This document shows positions 54,428-63,556 of a stretch of DNA of 64,000 nt, piece by piece; the first letter of the stretch is position 1, and every line of letters starts with the position of its first letter. The DNA is from an uncultured Clostridia bacterium (GTDB lineage: Bacteria; Bacillota; Clostridia; Christensenellales; Aristaeellaceae): assembly GCA_946542235.1 (NCBI GenBank), contig CAMNKK010000001.1, positions 1 to 64,000 on the forward strand. Reading direction: 5' to 3'. A program made the position numbers and the translations under genes. The notes beneath the pieces were generated by a model, which was not told the origin of the DNA, did not search any database, and was given only the letters and a program-made list of their open reading frames with translations.

Positions 54428-55810
54428 TCAGGCTTCCATCATAAAGGCATGATATGCCCGGACCGCTTCATACAGATCCGCCTTGCTGATAATCTCACAG
54501 GGAGCGTGCATGCTCAGCACGGCCACACCGCTGTCAATGACTTCCATTCCGTACAGCGCGCAGATATAGGCAATGGTTCCGCCGCCGCCGGCATCGACTT
54601 TGCCCAGCTCCGCGGTCTGCCAGCGGATCTGATTTCCGTCCATGATACATCTCAGTCTGCCCATAAATTCGGCATTCGCATCATTGGAACCGCTTTTCCC
54701 CCGGCTGCCGGTGTATTTGTTGAAGCACACGCCTCTGCCGAGATATGCGGCATTTTTCTTTTCAAAAACGGAAGCATAGAGAGGATCATATCCGGCACTC
54801 ACATCGCAGGAAAGCATCCTGCTGTTTTGAAGCGCCCGGCGGACCTTCAGTTCACTGTAGTTTCCCATCAGCTCCAGGATTTCCGCCGCAGCGTTTTCGA
54901 GGTAATTTGCCCTCATGCCTGTTGCTCCGACACTGCCGATCTCTTCCTTGTCCACGAACATGCCGCAGCAGGTAACCTTCGGCGTTCCCTCAATCTGTTC
55001 AATGGCTTTCAGCTCCGCATAAGAGCATACCCGATCGTCATGGCCGTAGCCGATAATCATGCTTCGGTCCAGCCCGAAATCCCTTGCTTTTCCGGCCGGA
55101 ACCACTTCAATTTCAGCTGAAATGAAGTCTTCCTCTTCGATCCCGTATTGATCCTTCAGAATCCTGAGCAGTGTCGCCTTCACCGCATCCTTTTCTTCTC
55201 CCTTCAGCGGCTGCCCGGCCAGAATCACGTCCAGATCCTCCCCTCCGATGCCTTCGGAGAGCTTTTTTCCCATCTGATCAGCAGACAGATGAATCAGCAG
55301 ATCGCTGATCCCAACCACGGGATCGTCATCCTTCTCTCCGATCACAAGATCCAGTGCGGTGCCATCCTTTTTCACGACGGTGCCATGCAGGGCCAGCGGC
55401 CTTGCGACCCACTGGTACTTTTTGATTCCTCCGTAATAGTGGGTATCTCCGTATGCCAGGTCGGAATCCTCATACAGAGGATTCTGCTTGAAATCCAGAC
55501 GGGGGGAATCAATATGCGCACCGACGATATTCATTCCGTTTTCCAGATCTTCCTGTCCAAGATAAAAAGAAAGCACTGCCTTCCCCATCCTGTTTACATA
55601 TACCCTGTCGCCGGCTTTCAGCTTCCCTTTCTGCCTGCGGACCGTATCAAGGGAAACATATCCCTTCGCTTCCAGCCGCCGAACAATTTCGCGGGCCCAT
55701 TCCCGTTCTGTCTTGCACCTGCTGATCAGATCCCGATACTCTTCCCCGATTTCCTGAACTGTCTTCAGATCCTTTTCCTCATACGCCTTCCAGGCATTTG
55801 TCCTTTCCAT
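54428..55810 (-). CDS. M18-family aminopeptidase
   Basis: 460 residues. Tetrahedral dinuclear zinc peptidase: GAHIDSPRLDFK near 95 (first His/Asp), the bridging and catalytic region CCGMFVDKEEIGSVGATGM near 305, and SMHAPCEIISKADLYEAVRAYHAF at the C-terminus with the last His ligand. It trims acidic N-terminal residues from peptides in the cytoplasm. The start at 55810 is 9 bases after AAAGGAGG; an earlier TTG is too close to it. It is the last gene of a run that begins with the Hsp70-like gene, although a separate promoter cannot be excluded. Confidence 0.93.
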   Translation of the reverse strand: MERTNAWKAYEEKDLKTVQEIGEEYRDLISRCKTEREWAREIVRRLEAKGYVSLDTVRRQKGKLKAGDRVYVNRMGKAVLSFYLGQEDLENGMNIVGAHIDSPRLDFKQNPLYEDSDLAYGDTHYYGGIKKYQWVARPLALHGTVVKKDGTALDLVIGEKDDDPVVGISDLLIHLSADQMGKKLSEGIGGEDLDVILAGQPLKGEEKDAVKATLLRILKDQYGIEEEDFISAEIEVVPAGKARDFGLDRSMIIGYGHDDRVCSYAELKAIEQIEGTPKVTCCGMFVDKEEIGSVGATGMRANYLENAAAEILELMGNYSELKVRRALQNSRMLSCDVSAGYDPLYASVFEKKNAAYLGRGVCFNKYTGSRGKSGSNDANAEFMGRLRCIMDGNQIRWQTAELGKVDAGGGGTIAYICALYGMEVIDSGVAVLSMHAPCEIISKADLYEAVRAYHAFMMEA

Positions 55811-55833
55811 GGTTCCCAACCTCCTTTATCATA

Positions 55834-56247
55834 TTATGCCTTCTGACTGAACTGATGTCCGCATCTGGCACATTTGATTTCCTTTTCTCCTGATCCCCGT
55901 TTCATCCGAAGCAGCTGTTTGCACTGAGGACATTTGAAATATCTGTAATCCTTTCTGTTTTTCATTCTCCGGAAAAACTGCTTCGTTTTTGTTCCGGCAT
56001 TTTCGGTTATCTGAAGATACTTCTGATTTTCTTCCTGTCGGTTCTCCCTTTTGCGGCTGAGCATTCTGAACAGGGTGTATACATACAGCCCAAATCCCAG
56101 AAAAGAGATAATTCCCAGTCCGGAGAAGGCTCCGGCAAGAGAAAGGATAATTCCCGCAGACAGGGTGAATACCCCCAGGCTGTCCGGTCCGTATCGGCCT
56201 GCCATAAACTTTTGAAGCCCATTCCTGATTCTGTCCCCAAAGCGCAT
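55834..56247 (-). CDS. Small membrane protein with C-terminal zinc ribbon
   Basis: 137 residues. Two hydrophobic helices (SLGVFTLSAGIILSLAGAF and LGIISFLGFGLYVYTLF) form a hairpin, followed by a basic stretch and a zinc ribbon YFKCPQCKQLLRMKR ... IKCARCGHQF at the C-terminus. This arrangement is common in uncharacterised Clostridia proteins; the ribbon would lie in the cytoplasm. AGGAAG is 7 bases before the ATG. It lies between the J-domain gene and the aminopeptidase gene. Confidence 0.82.
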   Translation of the reverse strand: MRFGDRIRNGLQKFMAGRYGPDSLGVFTLSAGIILSLAGAFSGLGIISFLGFGLYVYTLFRMLSRKRENRQEENQKYLQITENAGTKTKQFFRRMKNRKDYRYFKCPQCKQLLRMKRGSGEKEIKCARCGHQFSQKA

Positions 56248-56329
56248 TCCATCACTTCCTTACTGGTATATCTTTGATCAATCTTTCGGTTATGGCACCG
56301 GGTTTCCATTCGCCCAGCTGAAAAAGAAA

Positions 56330-57151
56330 CTAACAGCAGAACCCCATTCTTCCTCCCAGGCAGCAGTTCAGCAGAATGTTCAGCGCGCAGCAGCTGAGAA
56401 AAGGATTGGAACAGATGGTGCTGCGGAAATCATATCCGTTCCGGCGGGTTTGCTGATATTGCTGCCGTCCGCTCTGCACTTCCCTCAGCAGCATCTGATA
56501 ATCCTGATCAGACGGCGCCATCTGCGCCGCGGTTCTGGCATGCTCCAGCGCGGAAATCCTGTTTCCCAGCCCGAAATCTGCCCGGGCATACAGCGCGTGC
56601 CAGTCAGCATCGTGCACCAGTATGCGGTTCAGCAGATTAAGCGCATCGTGGAACTGTCTGGCAAGCACATAGCTCTCCGCTGTTTTCAGCTCCGGATTCT
56701 GATAGTTTCTGGTGCGGAAGGTACTTCGCCGGGAGCCGTTGAACATGGTTTCGAAAGGATCGAATCCGCCGAATGGATTCCCCTGCCAGTAGAACCCGGA
56801 TCCCTGATCCGAACCGTCTCCTGAGGATCCGTATCCGCCGGAAGCGGAATACTGCCCATAGGAGCCTCCATATCCGCTGCGGCCGTTCTGGCCGTAATAG
56901 CTTCCGTATCCGGAGGAATATCCGTTCCCGTATGGATTTCCGCTGTGACTGCTCTGCGTTCCTCCGCCCTTCTTGATCTGCATAGCCTGAGCATATGCTT
57001 CGTTGACTTCCTTCATTCTTTCCTCGGCAGCCTTGTCCCCGGGATTCAGGTCAGGATGATATTTCTTGGCCAGCTTCCGATAAGCCGACTTGATTTCATC
57101 CTCTGTCGCAGAGGAAGAAATCCCCAGCACAGAATAGGGGTCTCGGTTCAT
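56330..57151 (-). CDS. J-domain (DnaJ-like) protein with Gly/Ser/Tyr-rich region and TPR-like part
   Basis: 273 residues. N-terminal J domain about 1-65 with the HPD motif in [10 protein letters not shown]. About 66-150 are Gly/Ser/Tyr-rich low complexity. About 155-235 are helical with TPR-like repeats ([36 protein letters not shown]). The C-terminus is Cys-rich and hydrophobic ([21 protein letters not shown]), suggesting membrane or metal association. The zinc-finger and C-terminal domains of DnaJ are absent. The start overlaps the DUF5685 stop (ATGA); the Hsp70-like gene upstream is its likely partner. Confidence 0.88.
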   Translation of the reverse strand: MNRDPYSVLGISSSATEDEIKSAYRKLAKKYHPDLNPGDKAAEERMKEVNEAYAQAMQIKKGGGTQSSHSGNPYGNGYSSGYGSYYGQNGRSGYGGSYGQYSASGGYGSSGDGSDQGSGFYWQGNPFGGFDPFETMFNGSRRSTFRTRNYQNPELKTAESYVLARQFHDALNLLNRILVHDADWHALYARADFGLGNRISALEHARTAAQMAPSDQDYQMLLREVQSGRQQYQQTRRNGYDFRSTICSNPFLSCCALNILLNCCLGGRMGFCC

Positions 57152-57993
57152 CTGTTCTTCCTCTCCTTTCCGGCTCGCTGCTGCCTGATCTCATATCTTT
57201 GCCATACGCCACTATACAGCACATTCCGCATAAGATCAAGATCCTTCTCCAGAGGAAGCATTTCAAAAAAGCCGGTCGCTTCTCCGATCAGCATTTCCAG
57301 AGACTCCCTGACAAATGAGTCCATATCTTCACCGGGTTCCATGAGAAGCAGGGGATTCACATGCTCTTTTCGCCTGTCCTCCTCCAGATCGTCCCAGGCG
57401 TCCATCCAGTAAATAAAGCGTCCCAGACCTTCCCCAAGTCTCCGGAGCGCATTCATCCAGTAGGGGTCAGCCCAGGAAGGCGTAAACGCCGCCCCAAGCA
57501 TCTCTCCGCTCAGGTTGCACAGCCGGTCCGGATCGGGCCGTTCTTTTTTCTCTTCCTGCCAAAGCGCACCCAGTGCGTCCCGAATCCTGCCATACTGTGA
57601 GGGATACTCCTTCTGCAGTCTTTCCGCCGGGGCTTTCAGCATTTTTCTTGCGAACCGGCCCGTCCTGGAATGATCATCCCGGATCTGGTCTTCACATTTC
57701 AGATCCATCAGAAGGATATTCATTCCGGCTGCATACCTTACAGGTTCGCAGCAGATGATCTCCCGGCTGCGAGCCGGATGCAGTCCGCATCGAGTCTTTT
57801 TCTCCCCCTCCGAAGGTTCCATCAGAGAATTCAGCAGGATGGCCAGAAAGGTCATATCATGGCTTAACAGCAGGCGTCCCGTTTTCCCGGAAAGGCTTCC
57901 GATCTCCCTGCAAATGCCGCAGTAAAATGAACGGTATCTCATTTTCTGCGTCTCCGTCATCTGGTCCATTCGGGGTGCGATATATCCAAACAC
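57148..57993 (-). CDS. DUF5685-family protein
   Basis: 281 residues, starting GTG-encoded [11 protein letters not shown] as in the family, with [13 protein letters not shown] near 20-33. Almost wholly alpha-helical. An acidic motif at about 200-215 ([20 protein letters not shown]) resembles metal-binding DxxxD helices of isoprenoid synthase-type folds, but that is only a resemblance. No function is established to my knowledge. It lies between the lidless Hsp70 and the J-domain protein and overlaps the latter by 4 bases, implying a joint role. Confidence 0.82.
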   Translation of the reverse strand: MFGYIAPRMDQMTETQKMRYRSFYCGICREIGSLSGKTGRLLLSHDMTFLAILLNSLMEPSEGEKKTRCGLHPARSREIICCEPVRYAAGMNILLMDLKCEDQIRDDHSRTGRFARKMLKAPAERLQKEYPSQYGRIRDALGALWQEEKKERPDPDRLCNLSGEMLGAAFTPSWADPYWMNALRRLGEGLGRFIYWMDAWDDLEEDRRKEHVNPLLLMEPGEDMDSFVRESLEMLIGEATGFFEMLPLEKDLDLMRNVLYSGVWQRYEIRQQRAGKERKNR

Positions 57994-58059
57994 GGGGTTT
58001 CATCCCTTTCTCCCATCTGCGGAAAGGATATCTTCCCTTTTTCTGTCTGCTTTCTTTTT

Positions 58060-59640
58060 TCAGGCGTCCATAGCGCCGTCGTCCTGTTCACCGGAGCCGT
58101 TCCCGGTTTCCTTCCTGCCTTTCCGCTCCCCGGCTGAACGTTTCTCCTGTTCCCTCCGCGCATAGTTCTCCGCATCCAGGATCGCCTGCTCAATCTCTTC
58201 CCGGCTCATCGATCCGGAATTGGATATGGAAATATGCTGGCTCTTGTTTGTTCCCAGATCCTTCGCGGTTACCTGGACAATTCCGTTTGTATCGATGGTA
58301 AATGTCACTTCAATCTGCGGAACTCCCCGCATGGCCCGCCGTATTCCGTCCAGCCGGAATTTGCCGAGGGATCTGTTGGCGGAAGCAAGGTCGCATTCTC
58401 CCTGAAGCACATTGATCTCCACGCTGGTCTGAAAGTTTGCCGCGGTAGTAAACACCTGGGAATGATGGCATGGTAACGGTGTATTTCTTGGAATAATCTG
58501 GGCAAAATGATCCCCGATGGTTTCGATTCCCAGGGAAAGCGGTGTCACGTCAATCAGCAGCAGGCTGTTGACTGTTCCTGTCAGTACGCCTCCCTGCAGG
58601 CAGGCTCCCATCGCTACGCATTCATCTGGATTGATGTCTCTGGATGGTTCCTTTCCCATCATTTTCCGGACCATTTCCTGCACTGCCGGAATTCTTGTGC
58701 TTCCTCCCACCAGCAAGACCCGGTCGATCCGTTCAGGGGTCAGGCCCGCATCCTCCATGGCCTGCTGAACCGGCCCCCTGGTAGAGGAGATCAGATGCTC
58801 TGTCATTCTTTCAAAGGCAGCTCGGGTCAGAGTCGTTTCCAGATGCAGGGGCTCTCCTCCCTTCTGTGCCAGGAATGGCAGAGTGACTGTGGTTTCCGAT
58901 GAAGAGGAGAGCTCAATTTTAGCTGTTTCGGCTGCTTCCGTCAGCCGCTGCATGGCCATCGGATCCCCGGAGAGATCAAGCCCGTGCGCTTTCCTGAACT
59001 GTTCCAGCAGATATCCGACAATGCACTGGTCAAAGTCGTCCCCGCCCAGGTGATTGTTGCCGGCAGTCGCCAGCACTTCAATCATTTCATTTCCGATTTC
59101 AAGAATAGATACATCAAAGGTGCCGCCGCCCAGATCGTATACCATGATTTTTCTGGAAACCTGCTTGTCAAATCCATAGGCCAGCGCCGCGGAGGTGGGC
59201 TCATTGATGATCCGAAGTACATTCAGGCCTGCGATGGTTCCGGCATCCTTGGTGGCCTGCCTCTGTGCATCCGAAAAATAAGCAGGTACCGTAATAACAG
59301 CGTCCTCCACCTTCTCCCCGATATACTTTTCCGCGTCCGCCTTCAGCTTCTGCAGAATCATGGCGGACAGCTCCTGTGGTCTGTATTTTTTTCCGTCCAC
59401 CTGATAGATCCTGTCAGACCCCATCTCCCGTTTGACAGAGCTGAAGGTCCTCTCCGCGTTGGTTACAGCCTGGCGTTTGGCAGCTTCCCCCACCAGCCTC
59501 TCTCCGCTCCGGGTAAAGGCAACGACGGAAGGCGTAGTTCTTCTGCCCTCCGAACTGGGGATCAGAACTGCACGTCCGTTTTCCAGAAAAGCCATGCATG
59601 AATTGGTTGTTCCCAGATCAATCCCAATTAATTTGGACAT
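58060..59640 (-). CDS. Hsp70/DnaK paralogue lacking the lid subdomain
   Basis: 526 residues, about 90-110 shorter than DnaK. The nucleotide-binding domain is complete: [15 protein letters not shown] at the start, [20 protein letters not shown] near 120, [16 protein letters not shown] near 175 and [17 protein letters not shown] near 315. The beta substrate-binding domain follows (to about 485: [17 protein letters not shown]). After the first lid helix ([19 protein letters not shown]) the chain ends in a short polar tail, so the helical lid is missing; only 66 bases separate it from the next gene. A TATAAT at 59753-59758 (minus) may be its promoter; no CIRCE element was seen upstream. Confidence 0.92.
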   Translation of the reverse strand: MSKLIGIDLGTTNSCMAFLENGRAVLIPSSEGRRTTPSVVAFTRSGERLVGEAAKRQAVTNAERTFSSVKREMGSDRIYQVDGKKYRPQELSAMILQKLKADAEKYIGEKVEDAVITVPAYFSDAQRQATKDAGTIAGLNVLRIINEPTSAALAYGFDKQVSRKIMVYDLGGGTFDVSILEIGNEMIEVLATAGNNHLGGDDFDQCIVGYLLEQFRKAHGLDLSGDPMAMQRLTEAAETAKIELSSSSETTVTLPFLAQKGGEPLHLETTLTRAAFERMTEHLISSTRGPVQQAMEDAGLTPERIDRVLLVGGSTRIPAVQEMVRKMMGKEPSRDINPDECVAMGACLQGGVLTGTVNSLLLIDVTPLSLGIETIGDHFAQIIPRNTPLPCHHSQVFTTAANFQTSVEINVLQGECDLASANRSLGKFRLDGIRRAMRGVPQIEVTFTIDTNGIVQVTAKDLGTNKSQHISISNSGSMSREEIEQAILDAENYARREQEKRSAGERKGRKETGNGSGEQDDGAMDA

Positions 59641-59824
59641 TCGTCCTCCCTCCGTCTGTTCCGTTTCTCCCGGAAACGCCTTCCGGCTGTTTGGCTGATG
59701 ATGGGTGCCATTTTCAGCCGCACCTTTCCCCCGGAAGACCGCTCCGCCTCAGATTATATCATCTTTCAGATTATGGAGAGAAGAACACTCTGTGATCATT
59801 TTATGAAAGATGCTCATTTGTTTT

Positions 59825-60604
59825 TTACATCCGGTATTCCGTAAATCTGGCAATATCTTCCTCGCTGGCCCGCTGCCATGGGGACAGTACTCCAAGTACC
59901 TTTCCCACGCACCGGACTGAATCCTCGCTGCTGAAACGGATCGGGGCATATTTCGGATTGTGGCTGTACAGACCGTCCTTCCGGTACTCCTTGATATAGC
60001 CGGAGGAGGCATTTACAAAAATACCTATTTCTCCTTCATTGAGATGATCCCTGTGCTGAACCAGAACCATTTCGCCGCTGTGAAAGGTCGGCTCCATGCT
60101 GTCCCCGCTGACTTGGATGATCTCATCCGCCATTTTGGTCAGCTCATCCGAATAAAGATAGACCATTTCACCGCTCGCTTCTTCCAGGTAGGAAACCGGG
60201 CCCGCTGCCGCGGAAAGATCGCTCTGGTAGAGGCAGACCAGTCTGGGCGGTTCCTCCTCCCTGACTGCCTGCAGCTCATACAGCATATCCATCTGCCGCA
60301 AAACAACTTTTCGGTTATAGGGCGTCAGCCTTTCGAACCGTTCCGTGATACGAAAAGGATCCTCCGGCTCCTGCAGCCCAAAAAAAACAGGAAGCGGAAT
60401 CCCGAGCGTCTTGCACAGCTTGGGCACGCTGGCCAGGTCCGGCCGGCTCCGGCCGGCCTCCCAGGCGCCGACGGCATTCTTTTTCACTCGGACCAGGGCG
60501 CCGAGCTCTTCCTGCGTCATGCCGCATTTCAGACGATATTCCCGGATCAGATCCCCGAATGAGCAGCCGGCAGCATTCAGCATCTCAGATGTGTTTTCTC
60601 TCAT
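59825..60604 (-). CDS. LexA/CI-like regulator: HTH plus S24 self-cleaving peptidase
   Basis: 259 residues. An XRE-type helix-turn-helix (about 17-75: REYRLKCGMTQEELGALVRVKKNAVGAWEAG) is followed by an S24 peptidase domain. The expected self-cleavage bond is Ala134-Gly135 in SAAAGPVSYL; catalytic Ser169 lies in SGDSMEPTF and Lys205 in SGYIKEYR. This layout fits a stress- or DNA-damage-responsive repressor inactivated by autocleavage; phage CI-like origin is possible, but no other phage genes are near. An inverted repeat within its promoter suggests autoregulation. The start at 60604 has GGAGAGG upstream. Confidence 0.88.
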   Translation of the reverse strand: MRENTSEMLNAAGCSFGDLIREYRLKCGMTQEELGALVRVKKNAVGAWEAGRSRPDLASVPKLCKTLGIPLPVFFGLQEPEDPFRITERFERLTPYNRKVVLRQMDMLYELQAVREEEPPRLVCLYQSDLSAAAGPVSYLEEASGEMVYLYSDELTKMADEIIQVSGDSMEPTFHSGEMVLVQHRDHLNEGEIGIFVNASSGYIKEYRKDGLYSHNPKYAPIRFSSEDSVRCVGKVLGVLSPWQRASEEDIARFTEYRM

Positions 60605-60634
60605 CAGACACCTCTCCCCCTGTTCTTTGACAAA

Positions 60635-60663
60635 AGTATAGCACAATTTCTTTGTGCAGACAA
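60635..60663 (-). promoter_or_regulatory. Promoter of the S24 regulator
   Basis: Minus strand: TTGTCT (60658-60663), 17-bp spacer, TATACT (60635-60640). Confidence 0.8.
60641..60657. promoter_or_regulatory. Inverted repeat filling the promoter spacer, candidate operator
   Basis: GCACAA - 5 nt - TTGTGC, perfect 6-bp arms exactly occupying the 17-bp spacer between -35 and -10 of the regulator's promoter. This is where an autorepressor would bind. It is not the usual Gram-positive LexA box. Confidence 0.6.
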
Positions 60664-60678
60664 CCCGGGTTTTTCCCA

Positions 60679-60708
60679 TTGACCGGAAAACGGAAATACA
60701 ATTATAAT
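60679..60708 (+). promoter_or_regulatory. Promoter of argF
   Basis: TTGACC (60679-60684), 18-bp spacer, TATAAT (60703-60708), AT-rich around the -10, compatible with an ArgR site that I could not define. Confidence 0.75.
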
Positions 60709-60737
60709 AATTTCATCTTTTTTCAGGAGGGAATCGC

Positions 60738-61724
60738 ATGTTTCACGTAACCGGAAAAAGCTTTCTGAAGCTCCTTGATCTGTCTTCCGAAGAGATCCAG
60801 GGACTGCTGGATCTGGCAGCCGAGCTTAAATCCCTCAAAAAGCGCGGAGTTCCGCATCGCTTCTTTGAAGGAAAAAATATCGCCCTGATTTTCGAAAAAA
60901 CCTCCACCCGAACCCGCTGCTCCTTTGAGGTTGCGGCCCATGATCTGGGTATGCAGGTCACCTATCTGGATCCGTCCGGCAGCCAGATCGGAAAAAAGGA
61001 AAGCATCCGGGATACAGCCCGGGTACTGGGACGCATGTTTGATGGCATCGAGTACCGCGGATACGGCCAGGAGATTGTAGAAGACCTGGCCGCCTATTCC
61101 GGCGTGCCGGTCTGGAATGGGCTGACGAATGAATACCATCCCACCCAGATTCTGGCTGATTTTCTGACGATTCAGGAGCATTTCGGCTCCCTGCGCGGAA
61201 AAAAGCTGGTCTATCTCGGAGATGCGCGCTATAACATGGGAAATTCCCTCATGGTCGGCTGCGCCAAAATGGGAATGCACTTTGTGGCCTGCGCTCCCAA
61301 AGCCTACATGCCGGACGAAGCCTTGCAGGATACCTGCCGGAAAATTGCAGAAAACACCGGTGCCACGCTTGAATTCATCACCGATCCGGAAGAGGCCGTG
61401 GCTGGAGCGGATGTGCTGTACACGGACGTCTGGGTCTCCATGGGAGAGCCGGACGAAGTCTGGGCACAACGGATTCATGATCTGACTCCCTACAGGGTCA
61501 CCGCGCATCTGATGAAAAAGGCCGGCCCCCAGTGCCGTTTCATGCACTGCCTGCCGGCGTTCCATGATCTGAATACCTCCATCGGCCGGAAAATCCATGA
61601 CCAGTTCGGCATCGACTGCATGGAAGTGACAGATGAGGTTTTCGAGGGCAGCGCTTCCATCGTTTTCGACGAAGCGGAAAACCGCATGCATACCATCAAA
61701 GCCGTCATGGCCGCTACGCTGTAA
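60738..61724 (+). CDS. argF: Ornithine carbamoyltransferase
   Basis: 328 residues. Forms citrulline from ornithine and carbamoyl phosphate. Motifs are [14 protein letters not shown] near 53 (carbamoyl-phosphate loop), [14 protein letters not shown] near 132, NMGNSLMVG near 167, the ornithine-binding SMGEP near 235 and [10 protein letters not shown] near 272 with the catalytic Cys. Whether it acts in synthesis (ArgF) or the deiminase route (ArcB) cannot be told directly; no arcA or arcC lies beside it, and argR is in the window. GGAGGG precedes the ATG. It is a single gene with its own promoter. Confidence 0.94.
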   Translation: MFHVTGKSFLKLLDLSSEEIQGLLDLAAELKSLKKRGVPHRFFEGKNIALIFEKTSTRTRCSFEVAAHDLGMQVTYLDPSGSQIGKKESIRDTARVLGRMFDGIEYRGYGQEIVEDLAAYSGVPVWNGLTNEYHPTQILADFLTIQEHFGSLRGKKLVYLGDARYNMGNSLMVGCAKMGMHFVACAPKAYMPDEALQDTCRKIAENTGATLEFITDPEEAVAGADVLYTDVWVSMGEPDEVWAQRIHDLTPYRVTAHLMKKAGPQCRFMHCLPAFHDLNTSIGRKIHDQFGIDCMEVTDEVFEGSASIVFDEAENRMHTIKAVMAATL

Positions 61725-61757
61725 ACTTTTTCTCTCATTGCAATCTGGCGTTCCCGC

Positions 61758-61797
61758 AAAAAAAGAGGGTGTGAATTCAGTCACACCCTCTCTTTTT
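61758..61797. terminator. Bidirectional terminator between argF and pckA
   Basis: Perfect 11-bp stem AGAGGGTGTGA / TCACACCCTCT (61764-61774, 61781-61791), T-run after it on plus, A-run before it serving minus. Confidence 0.95.
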
Positions 61798-61814
61798 GGT
61801 ACTGTTAAGTCAGC

Positions 61815-63419
61815 TTACAGCTGGGGGCCGGCAGCGACAAGCGCCTTGCCCGCCTCGTTGCTTTCATATTTGGCAAAATTCTTGATGAAACGTCCGGCCA
61901 GATCCTTGGCCTTCTCCTCCCACTGGGACTTGTCCTGATAGGTGTCACGGGGATCCAGGATTCCGGTATCCACACCGTTCAGCTTGGTGGGTACTTCGAA
62001 ATTGAAGTAAGGAATCTTCTTGGTGGGCGCGTTCAGAATATCGCCGTTCAGGATGGCGTCGATAATGCCGCGGGTATCCTTGATGGAAATCCGCTTGCCG
62101 GTTCCGTTCCAGCCTGTATTAACCAGGTAGGCCTTGGCGCCGCTCATCTCCATGCGCTTGACCAGCTCTTCCGCGTACTTGGTCGGATGCAGCTCCAGGA
62201 AAGCCTGTCCGAAGCAGGCGGAGAAGGTGGGCGTGGGCTCGGTAATGCCACGCTCGGTACCGGCCAGCTTCGCGGTAAACCCGCTCAGGAAGTAGTACTT
62301 CGTCTGTTCGGGGGTCAGCACGGAAACGGGCGGCAGCACGCCGAAAGCATCCGCGGAAAGGAAGATCACATTCTTCGCAGCAGGGCCGGCGGAGATGGGC
62401 TTGACAATCTTTTCGATATGATCAATCGGATAGGAGACGCGGGTGTTCTCGGTCACGCTCTTGTCGGCAAAATCAATCTTGCCTTCCGCGTCCACCGTCA
62501 CGTTCTCCAGCAGGGCATCCCTGCGGATCGCGTTGTAAATATCCGGCTCGGATTCCTTGTCCAGGTTGATAACCTTCGCGTAGCATCCGCCTTCGAAATT
62601 GAAAACGCCGTTGTCGTCCCAGCCGTGCTCGTCATCGCCAATCAGCAGACGCTTGGGATCAGTGGACAGGGTGGTCTTTCCGGTTCCGGACAGGCCGAAG
62701 AAAATTGCGGTATTCTCCCCGTTCATATCGGTATTCGCGGAGCAGTGCATGGCTGCAATGCCCTTCAGCGGCAGGTAATAGTTCATCATGGAGAACATAC
62801 CCTTCTTCATTTCGCCGCCGTACCAGGTGTTCAGAATCACCTGCTCCCGGCTGGTGATGTTGAAGGCGACCGCGGTTTCAGAGTTCAGGCCCATTTCCTT
62901 GTAGTCATCCACCTTGGCCTTGCTGGCCGCGTAGACAACGAAGTCCGGCTCAAAGTTTGCCAGTTCTTCAGCGGAGGGCTTGATGAACATGTTTGTCACA
63001 AAGTGGGCCTGCCAGGCTACTTCCATCATGAAGCGTACTGCCATCCGGGTATCCTTATTTGCGCCGCAGAAGGCGTCCACCACAAACAGCCGCTTTCCGC
63101 TCAGCTCCTTCTGAGCCAGCTTCTTCAGCTTTGCCCAGTTTTCCTCGCTCAGGGGATGGTTGTCATTCTTGTATCCTTCCGTCGTCCACCATACAGTATC
63201 CCTGGAGTTTTCATCCATCACGATGTACTTGTCCTTGGGGCTCCGTCCGGTATAGATACCGGTCATGACATTCATGGCGTCCAGCTCGGTCAGCTGGCCT
63301 TTTTCAAAACCTTCCAGCTCCGGCTTGTTCTCTTCTGCAAAGAGAACTTCGTAAGAAGGGTTGTGCACGATTTCGGTTGTCCCGGTAATTCCATACCGGC
63401 TCAGGTCAAGATTGGACAT
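61815..63419 (-). CDS. pckA: Phosphoenolpyruvate carboxykinase (ATP)
   Basis: 534 residues, full length. Interconverts oxaloacetate + ATP and PEP + CO2 + ADP. Motifs are [11 protein letters not shown] near 58, [19 protein letters not shown] near 205, the P-loop [16 protein letters not shown] near 240 and [19 protein letters not shown] near 260. In anaerobic Clostridia and rumen bacteria it often runs towards oxaloacetate (CO2 fixation), which would supply the OadB-type pump encoded next; that direction is inferred. The start at 63419 follows AGAGGTG; an upstream frame to 63512 crosses the promoter. Confidence 0.97.
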   Translation of the reverse strand: MSNLDLSRYGITGTTEIVHNPSYEVLFAEENKPELEGFEKGQLTELDAMNVMTGIYTGRSPKDKYIVMDENSRDTVWWTTEGYKNDNHPLSEENWAKLKKLAQKELSGKRLFVVDAFCGANKDTRMAVRFMMEVAWQAHFVTNMFIKPSAEELANFEPDFVVYAASKAKVDDYKEMGLNSETAVAFNITSREQVILNTWYGGEMKKGMFSMMNYYLPLKGIAAMHCSANTDMNGENTAIFFGLSGTGKTTLSTDPKRLLIGDDEHGWDDNGVFNFEGGCYAKVINLDKESEPDIYNAIRRDALLENVTVDAEGKIDFADKSVTENTRVSYPIDHIEKIVKPISAGPAAKNVIFLSADAFGVLPPVSVLTPEQTKYYFLSGFTAKLAGTERGITEPTPTFSACFGQAFLELHPTKYAEELVKRMEMSGAKAYLVNTGWNGTGKRISIKDTRGIIDAILNGDILNAPTKKIPYFNFEVPTKLNGVDTGILDPRDTYQDKSQWEEKAKDLAGRFIKNFAKYESNEAGKALVAAGPQL

Positions 63420-63480
63420 TGGGCACCTCTTTCTTTGCGGTTCCTTCATTACCCTCGAGCAGGGCTGAACCGCAATTTTT

Positions 63481-63509
63481 ATTATATTCTTCCTCCGATG
63501 AAAATTCAA
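63481..63509 (-). promoter_or_regulatory. Promoter of pckA
   Basis: Minus strand: TTGAAT (63504-63509), 17-bp spacer, TATAAT (63481-63486), leader about 55 nt. Confidence 0.78.
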
Positions 63510-63556
63510 CAAGGTCTTATGAAAATAGATTCAATCCCTTATTCCGCCTGATCAGC

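Noticed and set aside
58060-59640. Hsp70 truncation caused by a frameshift
   Set aside because: Only 66 bases separate the stop from the next gene, too short to hide the missing roughly 100 lid residues in another frame.
59825-60604. Prophage remnant marked by the CI-like regulator
   Set aside because: No integrase, structural, lysis or attachment-site features flank it; neighbours are housekeeping genes.
62187-63551. 454-codon plus-strand frame antisense to pckA
   Set aside because: Shadow of pckA with no signature of its own.
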